From a virus, in the IMG/VR virus record IMGVR_UViG_3300032315_001445, positions 1-44,636 of that record: a stretch of 44,636 bases of DNA; one strand, written 5' to 3'. Below the pieces are notes generated by a model. That model made no database searches. It worked only from the letters and a program-made list of their open reading frames with translations, and was not told the DNA's origin. Positions 14,288 to 23,222 of this stretch are shown piece by piece. The position numbers and the translations under genes are program-made. Position 1 is the first letter of the stretch. Every line of letters begins with the position of its first letter.

Positions 14288-14809
14288 TTCATCAATAATC
14301 TTAGCTATATTAGTAGCTAATATCTCTTTATTTTTTTGGTATTTAGTAATATCATTAATATTACTTATAAAACATACTTCAATTAATATGTTTTCACAGT
14401 TAATATTTAGTATTCCTATTTTACCTCTAGCTGAATCTAACTCTGTTTTGACACCTCTATTTTTAATATTTAGAGTTGTTGAAATAGTGTTAGACAGCTT
14501 GAGAGCTAATTCTTTTTCAAAAGTAGATGATTTAGCCGGTATTAGTACTTCAGTTCCGTTAGCTGAAGCTACTCCTGCGTTAAAATGAATATCAATAATT
14601 AAATCATTGATAGATATTTTAGATCTAAGCCAATTTAATACTTTTGCTAAAGGGTCAGTATTAGCATCTGAATATACTTTTTTATTTTTTATTTTAGAGA
14701 TAATTAAATCTCTTAATTCTAGAGTAAGATCAGCTTCTTTAAGTCCATTACCTATAGCTCCAGGGTCTGTACCTCCATGCCCTGCTGTTATATAAATATT
14801 ACTTGGCAT
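14279..14809 (-). CDS. N-acetylmuramoyl-L-alanine amidase (endolysin)
   Basis: A 176-residue Amidase_3-type zinc amidase that cuts the bond between muramic acid and the stem peptide of peptidoglycan. It shows AGHGGTDPGAIGNGLKEADL with zinc ligands H11 and E25, the third ligand H75 in DIHFNAG, and the catalytic Glu E144 in ILIEVCFISN. It has no signal peptide, so it needs the neighbouring holin-like protein to reach the cell wall. It is the last gene of a three-gene leftward lysis cassette and overlaps the holin gene by 11 bases. Confidence 0.9.
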   Translation of the reverse strand: MPSNIYITAGHGGTDPGAIGNGLKEADLTLELRDLIISKIKNKKVYSDANTDPLAKVLNWLRSKISINDLIIDIHFNAGVASANGTEVLIPAKSSTFEKELALKLSNTISTTLNIKNRGVKTELDSARGKIGILNINCENILIEVCFISNINDITKYQKNKEILATNIAKIIDELA

Positions 14810-15110
14810 TAATCTCAGATTTTAGTTTATTTAATTCTTCTACTATTTCTTTAGCTGTCATACTAGTACTAGTAATAGTCTCAGCTAGTTTTTTAATAGA
14901 TTCTGAATTATAATCAACAAATAGCTTTGATAATATTTTAGTAACAGCGGCTGTTGAAAATCCAGCTACTGATAAAATAGTACCTAAAGTACCTGTTACT
15001 GGAAAGAATCCTACGATTCCAACAATGGTACCTACTATTAAAGCGGTATCACCTGTAACTTGAGCCCATTTTGGAGTTGGCTTATTGAAGTTTTTTAGAA
15101 AGTTTAGCAT
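14799..15110 (-). CDS. Holin-like membrane protein
   Basis: A 103-residue protein with a hydrophobic, Gly-rich region of two probable membrane helices (residues about 22-63), a short charged N-terminus and a charged helical C-terminus. This, plus direct overlap with the amidase gene, fits a class II-like holin that releases or activates the endolysin. No named holin family is recognised, so the call rests on topology and context. Confidence 0.7.
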   Translation of the reverse strand: MLNFLKNFNKPTPKWAQVTGDTALIVGTIVGIVGFFPVTGTLGTILSVAGFSTAAVTKILSKLFVDYNSESIKKLAETITSTSMTAKEIVEELNKLKSEINAK

Positions 15111-15111
15111 T

Positions 15112-15357
15112 TTATTTATCTTTTATATTATTTAATAATACGTTTAATACAGTTTTTAGTTCTATAATAGCTTCAGTATTTTGCTGTATAGTAACTTTTA
15201 ACTCTTTTACATCTCTATTATGGTCTTCTATATTCTTAGTAAGAGTACGGTATCTTTCTTCTAAAATAGATACTTTGTCTCTCATATGTATATATAGAGC
15301 TATAATAGAACCCAGAAATAGTAATATTTCTATTATAAATTTAAAATCAAAGTACAT
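15112..15357 (-). CDS. Small membrane coiled-coil protein of lysis cassette
   Basis: An 81-residue protein with one N-terminal membrane helix (residues about 7-24), followed by a long heptad-rich helix (VSILEERYRTLTKNIEDHNR and on). The topology resembles XhlA-like or inner-membrane spanin components. It is the first gene of the lysis cassette and lies one base before the holin gene. Its start codon is only 19 bases from the divergent gene on the other strand, so its promoter must lie within or before that coding sequence. Confidence 0.6.
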   Translation of the reverse strand: MYFDFKFIIEILLFLGSIIALYIHMRDKVSILEERYRTLTKNIEDHNRDVKELKVTIQQNTEAIIELKTVLNVLLNNIKDK

Positions 15358-15376
15358 ACCATATATACAAAATTTA

Positions 15377-16579
15377 ATGACTATTGTTACAAAAGACCCT
15401 GTTGCTGTACAAAAAAAAGTGCAAACAGTGGCAAATAAATATTTTTATGATATAAGTAAAGAAACAAATAAAGAAGAGTACTTATTAAGAATGAGGCATG
15501 GAATAAGGTATTTAAGTCCAAAACATAGTAGTTCCCAAATCATTGCTGGTAATATTACTGTAGTTGATGGAATTATTACTAAACTTGATAAAGTATTTGG
15601 TAGTGGTGTACTTGCTGAGTATGGCTGTTGCGCATTTTTAAACACTAAAGATTTAGTAAAATTTCCTGATACTGCTTCACAAATATGTAATGTAATTTTT
15701 GATGAACCTACTATACATACTATTCAGTTATATTTAAAAAACTTATCTTATTTGTTAGATGTAGATTTTCAATTAGCTGCGTATAACAACAGATACTATG
15801 TAGTATATAATCATTCTACAAATAAAAAAAATAAGGATTTGAAACATTTCTATAGATTATTTTGCCACCAATTTATTAGAGCAATATACTCTGGAGAACA
15901 ACCACATACTTTAGACTTTATATTAAATGCTGATAAATACTTTGATACTTTATCTAAAAAAGATATACTTCTTTTATTAGGTATGAAAGCAGCTAATGGT
16001 TCTTTAAATGCTCGTTATAATTCTACATATGGTCTTGTTGGTAGATCCACATATACATTTGTAAGAGATAATTCAGTTGATTCTATAGTTTATATAACTA
16101 AAAACAAAACTTTACCTAAGTTAACGTATAATTTGTTTGGACACATAAATGTAAAAAGTCCTAGTTTTGTTCCAAATTATTATAAGACCCCTGATTATTC
16201 TAAAGAAGTAGTTAAAGGAAATAAAGAAGTTAATAATATTTGGAGTTATGTAGGTCATGACTTTTTAGTTCCAGGTCATTTATCCTATTTAAATGAGTAT
16301 ATTAAAGCTTATTTATTTATTAGATATGAGAATGATTATAATACTTTAGCTATTAAATTAGATGAATTAACTAGAATTATGCTTATTGCAGATAAAATTC
16401 CTGCTAATAGGGATGTTCATACAATTAAAAACAAATTTGATACATTTTGCGAAAATTTAGGAAATTGTTTAGAATTTATGGATAATAAATTATTTAATAA
16501 ATCTGAGCCAACAGCTGATAAAAAGCTAGATATATTATTTAAAGCTATTGAAACTAATGATTATAGCTTAATCAAATAA
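15377..16579 (+). CDS. Hypothetical protein upstream of ligase and PolA
   Basis: A 400-residue protein. I chose the ATG at 15377 because an in-frame ATG at 15275 would run 83 bases into the divergent lysis gene. The sequence is globular with mixed alpha/beta content, and short blocks such as LLLLGMKAANGSLNARYNST and PGHLSYLNEYIKAYLF. No domain or catalytic motif is recognised. It sits directly before the COOH-NH2 ligase gene and may serve the same pathway or provide its substrate. Confidence 0.65.
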   Translation: MTIVTKDPVAVQKKVQTVANKYFYDISKETNKEEYLLRMRHGIRYLSPKHSSSQIIAGNITVVDGIITKLDKVFGSGVLAEYGCCAFLNTKDLVKFPDTASQICNVIFDEPTIHTIQLYLKNLSYLLDVDFQLAAYNNRYYVVYNHSTNKKNKDLKHFYRLFCHQFIRAIYSGEQPHTLDFILNADKYFDTLSKKDILLLLGMKAANGSLNARYNSTYGLVGRSTYTFVRDNSVDSIVYITKNKTLPKLTYNLFGHINVKSPSFVPNYYKTPDYSKEVVKGNKEVNNIWSYVGHDFLVPGHLSYLNEYIKAYLFIRYENDYNTLAIKLDELTRIMLIADKIPANRDVHTIKNKFDTFCENLGNCLEFMDNKLFNKSEPTADKKLDILFKAIETNDYSLIK

Positions 16580-16597
16580 ATAATAACTAACATACTA

Positions 16598-17023
16598 ATG
16601 ATTAAAAATATAGTATTAGGGGCTGACCCTGAAGTTTTTCTATACGATTATAATACATCTCAAGATGTATCTCCATTATTTATACCTGGGACTAAACAAG
16701 ACCCTTGGGAATTAGAAAATGGATATTACATACAAAGAGATAATATGTGTGCTGAGTTTTGTATACCCCCTGCTAAAAATCCTATAGATTTTGTTAGAAA
16801 TATAGATAGAGGTTTGCATTTAGTAAACACTAATATATATCAAACTATAAATTATGATGGCATTAAGTTATCTAATAAGCAAGGAGTTACTTTTAATAAA
16901 GAAGATATAGATAACGACTTTATTGCTCAAGAGTTTGGGTGTGACCCAGACTATAATGTGTATACTAATGCTAAAAATCCTCATCCAGAATGTAGTAATC
17001 CTTACTATCGTTGCGCTGGAGGT
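16598..17023 (+). CDS. COOH-NH2 ligase type 2, exon 1 (phiEco32-like)
   Basis: First 142 codons of a ligase in the glutamate-cysteine ligase/glutamine synthetase-like fold. GADPEVFLYD near the N-terminus and CAEFCIPPA (about residues 49-57) match the phage phiEco32-like COOH.NH2 ligase family, which is predicted to join carboxyl and amino groups using ATP. The exon ends ...RCAGG. Without splicing, translation stops three bases later. Joined to 18162 it gives GGHIHIG, the family's catalytic metal-binding block. The complete protein would be 278 residues. The junction is inferred from protein continuity. Confidence 0.78.
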
Positions 17024-18161
17024 CAATAATGGCCCATATTTGTAGAAATATAAGTAATGAACAGAGCAAATACGGTGAATAAGACTGTTGATTTTATCTA
17101 AATGTTTTGTAACTTACCAATAGTATTTACGTACTAATGGTAAATATATACATGATAGAGAAATTAAAAATTTTCAAAGAATTATTGGATACAGGTTGGA
17201 ATATAAAACAAGCTGCATTAAAAGCAGGTATCCCACCAAAAAATGTACATTATTATATAAATAAATTTAATTGGAAAGCTTCTGGTAAATACAGAAAATT
17301 TCTAATTAATGACACTTATTTTGATGTAATAGATACGGAAGCTAAAGCATACTTTTTAGGATTTTTTATTGCAGACGGTTATTTGTCTGTTGAGAAAAAA
17401 ATAACTACAAAAAGTACTAGTTTTAGAATATGTATGAATAATTCTATAGATGATCTTGAAGTTGTAAAAAGATTTCAAGAAGAAATATCTTTATACAAAG
17501 AAGTAGAGTATAGAGAAAGAATATTATCAAATATAATTAGAAAGAAACAAGTATGTTTTAGATTTAGTTCTAAATATATGTTTGATATTTTAGTAAATAA
17601 GTATAACATTATACCCAATAAAACTAAAAATATATCTTTTGAATTTCCATTTAATGAAATACCAGAAAAATTAGTAAGGCATTTTATAAGAGGGTTTTTT
17701 GATGGTGATGGTTCTTTTTCTGATAATAATTTACGCTTAATATCAACAAGTTTAGTTTTTGTAAATCAACTTTGTGATATTATAGAAAAAGAATTTGGTG
17801 TTCTAAGAAATATATATACAGTACAAGGTAAAACTGTAGTGTATTATTCATTTAGATTTAATTCTTTTAGACACAAATATTCTTTTATAAGTAGATTACA
17901 TACTTACTTTTATGAAGATTCTACTATTTTTTTATCTCGTAAAAAAGATAAAATTGAAAATTACTTAAATACCGTGGTAACTAGACAAAATAATATTTAC
18001 TAGTACCGTAGAGCGTAGCAGTTGAACCTTGAAAAAGAATATAATACTGCCAAGAGTGTTCTGCCCCTAATTATTAAATTAAAGGGGAAAATGTACGCCG
18101 AACTATAACTTATACAGAAGGTTATAGATGTTAGGATAAAAAGCCTGACGGTAACAAAATG
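17024..18161 (+). mobile_element. Group I intron in the COOH-NH2 ligase gene
   Basis: A 1138-base intervening sequence between GGT (exon 1 end) and CAT (exon 2 start), with U before the 5' site and G as the last intron base, as expected for group I. P7 is GCGTA 18013-18017 with TACGC 18094-18098. A P9-like hairpin follows: CTATAAC 18103-18109 with GTTATAG 18121-18127. The 3' part aligns with that of the helicase intron, where P7 is GCATA/TATGC; this covariation supports the fold. It carries a LAGLIDADG endonuclease gene. The P1 guide pairing was not resolved. Confidence 0.75.
17137..18003 (+). CDS. LAGLIDADG homing endonuclease (ligase intron)
   Basis: A 288-residue protein with two LAGLIDADG helices, YFLGFFIADGYL (about residues 69-80) and FIRGFFDGDGSF (about 187-198). 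Each supplies a metal-binding acidic residue, making a single-chain double-motif enzyme. An N-terminal helix-turn-helix (about residues 14-45) probably aids DNA binding. It lies wholly within the group I intron and should cut the intronless ligase allele to spread the intron. The start could be ATG 17137 or 17152. Confidence 0.88.
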   Translation: MVNIYMIEKLKIFKELLDTGWNIKQAALKAGIPPKNVHYYINKFNWKASGKYRKFLINDTYFDVIDTEAKAYFLGFFIADGYLSVEKKITTKSTSFRICMNNSIDDLEVVKRFQEEISLYKEVEYRERILSNIIRKKQVCFRFSSKYMFDILVNKYNIIPNKTKNISFEFPFNEIPEKLVRHFIRGFFDGDGSFSDNNLRLISTSLVFVNQLCDIIEKEFGVLRNIYTVQGKTVVYYSFRFNSFRHKYSFISRLHTYFYEDSTIFLSRKKDKIENYLNTVVTRQNNIY

Positions 18162-18572
18162 CATATCCACATAGGTTACGATAATCCGAATAAGGAAACT
18201 AATTTTAATATTATTAAGCAAATGGATTTATACTTAGGAGTTCCTAGTATAATTCTTGATACACATGCTGAAAGAAGACAATTATACGGAAAAGCTGGTT
18301 GTTTTAGACATAAAAAATATGGAGTTGAATTTAGAACATTGAGTAATTTCTGGTTATTTTCCCCAGAATTAATACTATGGGCTGCTACTAACAGTTTAAT
18401 AGCTGCTAGTAATTTTAAAACTATAGATGACCAAGATTTAATTATATCTTGTATTAATGATAATAATGTAGAATTAGCTAGGCATTTAGTACATAAGTAT
18501 TCAATACCTATGCCTTTAGATAGAATAGAAATAAAAGGATTAGTTTATCATGATAATAAAGTATATCAGTAA
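18162..18572 (+). CDS. COOH-NH2 ligase type 2, exon 2
   Basis: C-terminal 136 residues of the split ligase. It begins HIHIGYDNPN, completing the GGHIHIG motif with exon 1, and contains CFRHKKYGVEFRTLSNFW, the EFR-type motif typical of this ligase superfamily (also in the amidoligase at 32150). The end overlaps the PolA start by 23 bases. The presumed role is ATP-dependent formation of amide bonds on a small peptide or envelope component. The substrate is unknown. Confidence 0.78.
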   Translation, partial: HIHIGYDNPNKETNFNIIKQMDLYLGVPSIILDTHAERRQLYGKAGCFRHKKYGVEFRTLSNFWLFSPELILWAATNSLIAASNFKTIDDQDLIISCINDNNVELARHLVHKYSIPMPLDRIEIKGLVYHDNKVYQ

Positions 18573-19713
18573 ACAAGAGTCTTTATTTACTAAAAACAAA
18601 ATAGAGCAATTTAATAGTTTGGAACCAGTGGTAGGAGAAATCCTATCATTGGCTTACCAACATGGTTATATAGCAGTAGATACTGAAACAGAAGGGTTTT
18701 TTGACTTTGTTAATAGAATTGTTATGTTTCAGTTATGTATTGAAGATAACTGTTATGTTATAGATGCTAGAACCATTGACATATCTCCTTTATATAGTTT
18801 ACTAGTTGATAAGCAAGTTACTAAACTATTGTGGAATTGTAAATTTGACTATAAATTTATAAAAAGAGATTATGGTATTGAGTTAGAAAATTGTTATGAT
18901 GGGTTTTTAGCTGAATTAACTATTAACTGTGGCATACAAGGTACTAAATATGATTTAGGTTCAGCTGCTTTAAAATATTTAGATATAAAATTAAACAAAG
19001 ACATACGAAATAAATTTGTTGGCTTAAATGGGGCGCCATTTACTGAGTCTCAAATATTGTATGGAGCTGAAGACGTTTATGTACTAAATAAAATAAGGCA
19101 AAAGCAACTAATAGCATTAACAAAGTATGATTTATTACCAGTATTAGAAGTAGAAAATGAAGCTATATTAGCATTAGCTGATATAGAATATAATGGTTTA
19201 CCCTTTAATAAAGATAAATGGATTGCTTTAGCTAATATTGCTATTGAAAAAACAGCTGATATACAAGATAGATTAGATACGTTAGTTTATAGTAACCCAA
19301 AACTAAGAAAATATCATAGTGGTAGTTTGTCTCTATTTGAAGACATAAAAGTTAGGGTAGTTAATATAGATTATACGTCACCTAAACAATCTTTAGATTT
19401 ATTTAGAAGATTAGGTTATGAACTCAATGGAGTTGGAGAACCAGAGCTAAGAAAATATTCAAAAGATGAATTTGTTAAGTTATTTTTAGAATACTCTCAA
19501 GCTAGTAAATTAAAAACTGCATTTGGATTAGATTTTCTAAAATATATTAATAAAGAAACAGGTAGAATACACACTGATATATGGCCTATAAAGGACACCC
19601 ATAGAATTAGTAGTGCTAATCCAAATTTACAGCAAATACCTGCGAAAAAAGAGTATTTAGCTTGTTTTGAATGTCTATCTGGTTATTATATAGTTTCAAT
19701 CGATTTTTCGGGT
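18550..19713 (+). CDS. polA: Family A DNA polymerase, exon 1 (3'-5' exonuclease and start of palm)
   Basis: First 388 residues of a PolA-type replicative polymerase. The N-terminal proofreading domain has Exo I VDTETEG (D44, E46), Exo II WNCKFDYKF and Exo III YGAEDVYVL, all with their metal-binding acidic residues. There is no 5'-3' exonuclease domain. The exon ends in polymerase motif A, SIDFSG. Joined to 20670 the motif reads IDFSGQELR, matching the family A D-(Y/F)-S-x-x-E-x-R. Without splicing a TAG follows at once. The start overlaps the ligase gene by 23 bases. Confidence 0.9.
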
Positions 19714-20669
19714 TAGCTAAAAATTCTGGAACATTGACTACATTGTACTCGTATACAGAGTATGCGTAAACAATATCCAGTAGAAAAAATTTGTAAAGAT
19801 TATTTAGAGGGTAAAAATACTGTTGAACTTGCAAAAGAATACGGTACTTACAATACTACTATTCGTAGATTTTTATTAAAAGCAGGTATTACACCTAGAA
19901 ATGTGGCCGAAGTGCTAGCTAGAGGTAATAGTAATGCATTTGATAATATTAATGATAGAGACACACAATATTTTATTGGTCTTTTATCTTCTGATGGAAA
20001 TGTATCTAATACTGATAATAGAATTTTAATTTCTTTACACGAAAAAGATATTAATCTATTGCAAAAATATGCAGATTTTATTGGAAGCTATATAAAAAAA
20101 TACAAAAATAATAGATATAATATATATGAATATTATGTATCTGTTGGAAATGTAACTATAGCAAATAAATTGAAAAATATTGGTATTTTACCTAATAAAA
20201 GTAAGACATTAAAATTAAATATTCCAATAACATGGGATATGCTAAGAGGTATTATTGATGGTGATGGTTATATAAGGCTTTTAAGTAACAGAAGCCAAAT
20301 AGAAATAGCTACAGCATCGAAACTTTTTTTAAATCAACTTTCTGAATTTTTAGTTATTAATAAAATACACCATACTAAAAGATATGGTGACATTAATATT
20401 TTAGGTATATATAAAAACACTGAAGTTGAAAAATGTTTTAAAAATCTTTACGAAGGTGCAAATATTTTTATGGAAAGAAAATATTTGAAATTTGGCCCCT
20501 ATATTGAGAAATCAATATTAGCAAATCCCCCTAAAACGGAGAAAGATTCACCATCCAACGCCGTGCTAGCAAGATATTAAAATATCTGGGCAAGTGTAGA
20601 GACTTTACAGGGGAACCCTAAATATAGTTTATATATGGGTAAGACAAAGTCCGGTAGAATAAACTACTG
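19714..20669 (+). mobile_element. Group I intron in polA motif A
   Basis: A 956-base intervening sequence inserted after the codon for Gly in IDFSG, the catalytic motif A of the polymerase. P7 is GACTTT 20601-20606 with AAAGTC 20646-20651, in the typical GTAGAGACT...GACAAAGTCC context. A P8 hairpin lies between (CCCTAAATATAG...ATATATGGG), and CCCC near 20527 pairs with GGGG 20610-20613 as P3. The last intron base is G, and the 5' exon ends in U. This core differs from that of the other two introns, suggesting separate arrival. It carries a LAGLIDADG gene. Confidence 0.85.
19762..20580 (+). CDS. LAGLIDADG homing endonuclease (polA intron)
   Basis: A 272-residue double-motif enzyme: YFIGLLSSDGNV (about residues 71-82) and LRGIIDGDGYI (about 155-165). 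The second has the usual DGDG, while the first has SSDG. An N-terminal helix-turn-helix (IEELAKEYGTYNTTIRR-like, about residues 20-37) is present. It should cut intronless polA. Its last 18 or so codons overlap the P3-P5 part of the intron core, so protein and ribozyme sequence constrain each other. It is only distantly similar to the endonuclease at 17137. Confidence 0.87.
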   Translation: MRKQYPVEKICKDYLEGKNTVELAKEYGTYNTTIRRFLLKAGITPRNVAEVLARGNSNAFDNINDRDTQYFIGLLSSDGNVSNTDNRILISLHEKDINLLQKYADFIGSYIKKYKNNRYNIYEYYVSVGNVTIANKLKNIGILPNKSKTLKLNIPITWDMLRGIIDGDGYIRLLSNRSQIEIATASKLFLNQLSEFLVINKIHHTKRYGDINILGIYKNTEVEKCFKNLYEGANIFMERKYLKFGPYIEKSILANPPKTEKDSPSNAVLARY

Positions 20670-21359
20670 CAAGAACTAAGAATCATAGCGCAGGGTTCTC
20701 AAGAGCCTAGCTGGATTAATGCATATAATAGTGGAGCTGATTTTCATTCTAGTACTGCTTCTTCTGTATTTAAAGTAGATATGGATAAAGTAACTGAACC
20801 TAGTCCTTTACTTAGAGGTAAATCTCCCAGACAAGCTGCAAAAAATATTAACTTTTTATTAGCTTTTGGAGGTACTGAATACAAATTATCAGAAGATTTA
20901 TTAATACCTATTGATGAAGCTAAAAGTATGATAGTAGAATATTTAGCAAAAGCACCTAAATTAAAACAATATTTTGACAATTGTTCTAATTATGCTAAAA
21001 AGCATAGATATATTAGGTCATTTAAACCTTTTTCTTTTATAAGATGGTTGCTACCTAATCAATTTAGACCAGATGCAATTCATAGAAGAGCTTTAAATAC
21101 TCCTATACAAGGTACTGGAGCTATTATGACTAAATTAGCATTAATATACATTAGAAGATATATTAAAGATAATAATTTACAGGATAAAATAAAATTAGTT
21201 CATGTTGTGCATGATGCTCCTTTAACTGAATGTCATGAATCTATTGTAGAAGAATGGGCTCTAATCAAAAAAGAACTAATTAATAAAGCTGGTAAAGTAT
21301 TTATTACAGATATACCAGTTTTATCAGATACAAAAATAAATACCTATTGGGAAAAATAA
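20670..21359 (+). CDS. polA: Family A DNA polymerase, exon 2 (palm and fingers)
   Basis: C-terminal 229 residues. It opens QELRIIAQGSQEP, the end of motif A, followed by motif B RQAAKNINFLLAFGG (the R..K...N...YG finger helix, with F for Y) and motif C VHVVHDAPLTE. Motif C usually reads HDE; here Ala replaces the Glu next to the catalytic Asp. With exon 1 the enzyme has 617 residues and should replicate the phage genome together with the helicase and primase encoded downstream. An in-frame ATG at 20781 is not the real start. The TAA shares its last base with the next ATG. Confidence 0.9.
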   Translation, partial: QELRIIAQGSQEPSWINAYNSGADFHSSTASSVFKVDMDKVTEPSPLLRGKSPRQAAKNINFLLAFGGTEYKLSEDLLIPIDEAKSMIVEYLAKAPKLKQYFDNCSNYAKKHRYIRSFKPFSFIRWLLPNQFRPDAIHRRALNTPIQGTGAIMTKLALIYIRRYIKDNNLQDKIKLVHVVHDAPLTECHESIVEEWALIKKELINKAGKVFITDIPVLSDTKINTYWEK

Positions 21360-23077
21360 TGCCAAAACAAATAAATTTCAAAGAATTAGTTTTACACTTA
21401 AATCAGTTGAGTTTTGATTTACAGCATAAAAATATAGCAGAAGAATTATTAAAAATTCATAATACTATAAATGAAAATAAAAAATTCGATAATTCTAGAG
21501 TTGAACAATTATTTAAAGAAATAGCTAATATTAATCTTAAATTTGATATTGTAGATTTTAAAATTTCAGCTGATACTGTACGTATTAGTTCAGGAGAAAA
21601 TGATGTAATTAACTTATTAAATCCTTTAGGAGATCAACTTAACATTCCTCAAAGATTAGTTATTAATTACTCTATAGCTACTAATGCATTTGAAAATCGT
21701 GAAAAATACGACCGTGCGATTATGTTTTTCGACACACATAGGGAAGCATTAGTTAATTTATTTGCACCTCATGCAGGTTATCGTTCATCTCGTAATAATG
21801 GGCTACAGTTTATTATTCAAACTATTATAGAGTTTAATATATATTCAATAGTACATAAACTAGGTGTAGCTCGCGAAGTAACAATGAGTAATAATTATGT
21901 TCATAATTCTTCATTTGGAGCTACAGGTAAAAAAAGTATTTTTAACTACTTCTTTTTATCTTGCTCAAAAGACCAATCTTCAGGTGAAAAAACTGTAGCT
22001 GATTTGTTATATGGGCATAAGCTTACAAAAGATGGAGCCATACCTGAACCTTTAGTATCGATATTATTAGCTAATAAGAGAAATGTACTACCTTATATAT
22101 TAAATTCAAATGAGCTAGTTAATCTTAATATAAAAGATAGCTACATATTAGTACCTAACGCTGATTATTTAAAATTAATAATTAACTATTCTCAAAATTA
22201 TTTGAAAGAATTTTTAAGTAATAAAAAAGATTGGGGTAATTCTTATATATATGCAGCAGAAACAAGATATGATGTTGATGCTGCAGAAGAAAATACAAAT
22301 ATTGTATTACCTTTAGTTGATAGAATAAAAGAATCTAAAAAAATAGTACAGACTCTAAATCAAGAGATAATAGATGTATTTAAAGAAAGAAAGAATCAGC
22401 TATCTTTGTTAGAAAAAGAATTAACTAATTTTAAGAAAGGATTATTTATAGAACAACTATTTAATATAGAGATTACAAAAAATGAGTTAATAAACGAAGT
22501 AAGTATTAGAAAACTATTAGCAAATTTTGAAGGTGAAGAAGTTATAGCTATGGTGAATGAGATTTTTGAAACTTATACTACTTATAATGAAAAGCAAAAA
22601 GATACTTCATTTAAAAAAGCATCTACTAGTAGTATATATGATTTGTTAGATGAAGAAGAAGCAATTGGAGAGCATCTTGTTGGGGAAGACTTGGAACTTG
22701 ATGACGAAGAATTTCAAGAATTAGCAGAAGAACCTATGGAAGAAACTCCAGAACTTACACAAGAAGAAGCTGCATTTATAAGAGCTAGGGGTAGAAGAAA
22801 TGACGCATCAGCTGTTTTTCCTTGGGCTACTTTTCCATCACCAATGGCAGAAGAACAAAGGCGCTCAATGATGGAAGCAGAATTTAGAAGAAGAAGTGTT
22901 GTAACTCGTAATCCAAATTTTATAACCCCAGCAATTGAGAATTTACCCTCAGTCACAGCATTTAGAGATGCTTTTTTGAGAGGTTCAGGTCCAACTGGAG
23001 AAACAGGTGTAACTGGAGAGACAGGTCCAACTAATGACGTAAATGAAGCACCTACTAATGTTGATACTAATTTTTAA
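21359..23077 (+). CDS. Hypothetical protein with collagen-like tail
   Basis: A 572-residue protein. I chose ATG 21359, which overlaps the polA stop as TAATG, over ATG 21347. Residues 1-320 are globular, about 320-400 are helical with coiled-coil character, and about 430-480 are Glu-rich. The C-terminus carries five G-x-T triplets (GPTGETGVTGETGPT), a short collagen-like run. No known domain is recognised. Its place between polymerase and helicase suggests a replication role, but the Gly-x-Thr tail is more typical of structural or surface proteins. Confidence 0.65.
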   Translation: MPKQINFKELVLHLNQLSFDLQHKNIAEELLKIHNTINENKKFDNSRVEQLFKEIANINLKFDIVDFKISADTVRISSGENDVINLLNPLGDQLNIPQRLVINYSIATNAFENREKYDRAIMFFDTHREALVNLFAPHAGYRSSRNNGLQFIIQTIIEFNIYSIVHKLGVAREVTMSNNYVHNSSFGATGKKSIFNYFFLSCSKDQSSGEKTVADLLYGHKLTKDGAIPEPLVSILLANKRNVLPYILNSNELVNLNIKDSYILVPNADYLKLIINYSQNYLKEFLSNKKDWGNSYIYAAETRYDVDAAEENTNIVLPLVDRIKESKKIVQTLNQEIIDVFKERKNQLSLLEKELTNFKKGLFIEQLFNIEITKNELINEVSIRKLLANFEGEEVIAMVNEIFETYTTYNEKQKDTSFKKASTSSIYDLLDEEEAIGEHLVGEDLELDDEEFQELAEEPMEETPELTQEEAAFIRARGRRNDASAVFPWATFPSPMAEEQRRSMMEAEFRRRSVVTRNPNFITPAIENLPSVTAFRDAFLRGSGPTGETGVTGETGPTNDVNEAPTNVDTNF

Positions 23078-23081
23078 TATT

Positions 23082-23222
23082 ATGGGAAGAAATAGAAATA
23101 AGCATAAACAAAAGAATAAAAAGACTATTACTGTTGTAACTAATAATAATAAAAAGCAGCCAAAAACTACTAAAATTAACGCAGTAGAAATAAAAATTGA
23201 AGAATATGAAAGAGAAACCTGA
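23082..23222 (+). CDS. Small, very basic hypothetical protein
   Basis: A 46-residue protein starting GRNRNKHKQKNKKTITVV, with Lys/Asn/Arg making up much of the sequence. It probably binds nucleic acid or is disordered. It starts four bases after the upstream stop and overlaps the next gene by 17 bases. No family is recognised. Confidence 0.45.
   Translation: MGRNRNKHKQKNKKTITVVTNNNKKQPKTTKINAVEIKIEEYERET

Noticed and set aside
14388-14795. Two rightward open frames across the amidase
   Set aside because: They are antisense shadows of the amidase gene, whose catalytic residues are intact on the reverse strand.
15275-15376. Upstream in-frame ATG for the 400-residue gene at 15377
   Set aside because: It would overlap the divergent lysis gene by 83 bases. 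The ATG at 15377 has a typical A/T-rich leader, and the upstream codons mirror the opposite gene.
18159-18161. ATG at 18159 as start of an independent gene
   Set aside because: It is the end of the intron. The sequence after it completes the GGHIHIG motif of the ligase begun at 16598. The same reasoning rejects the ATG at 20781 as a polymerase start.
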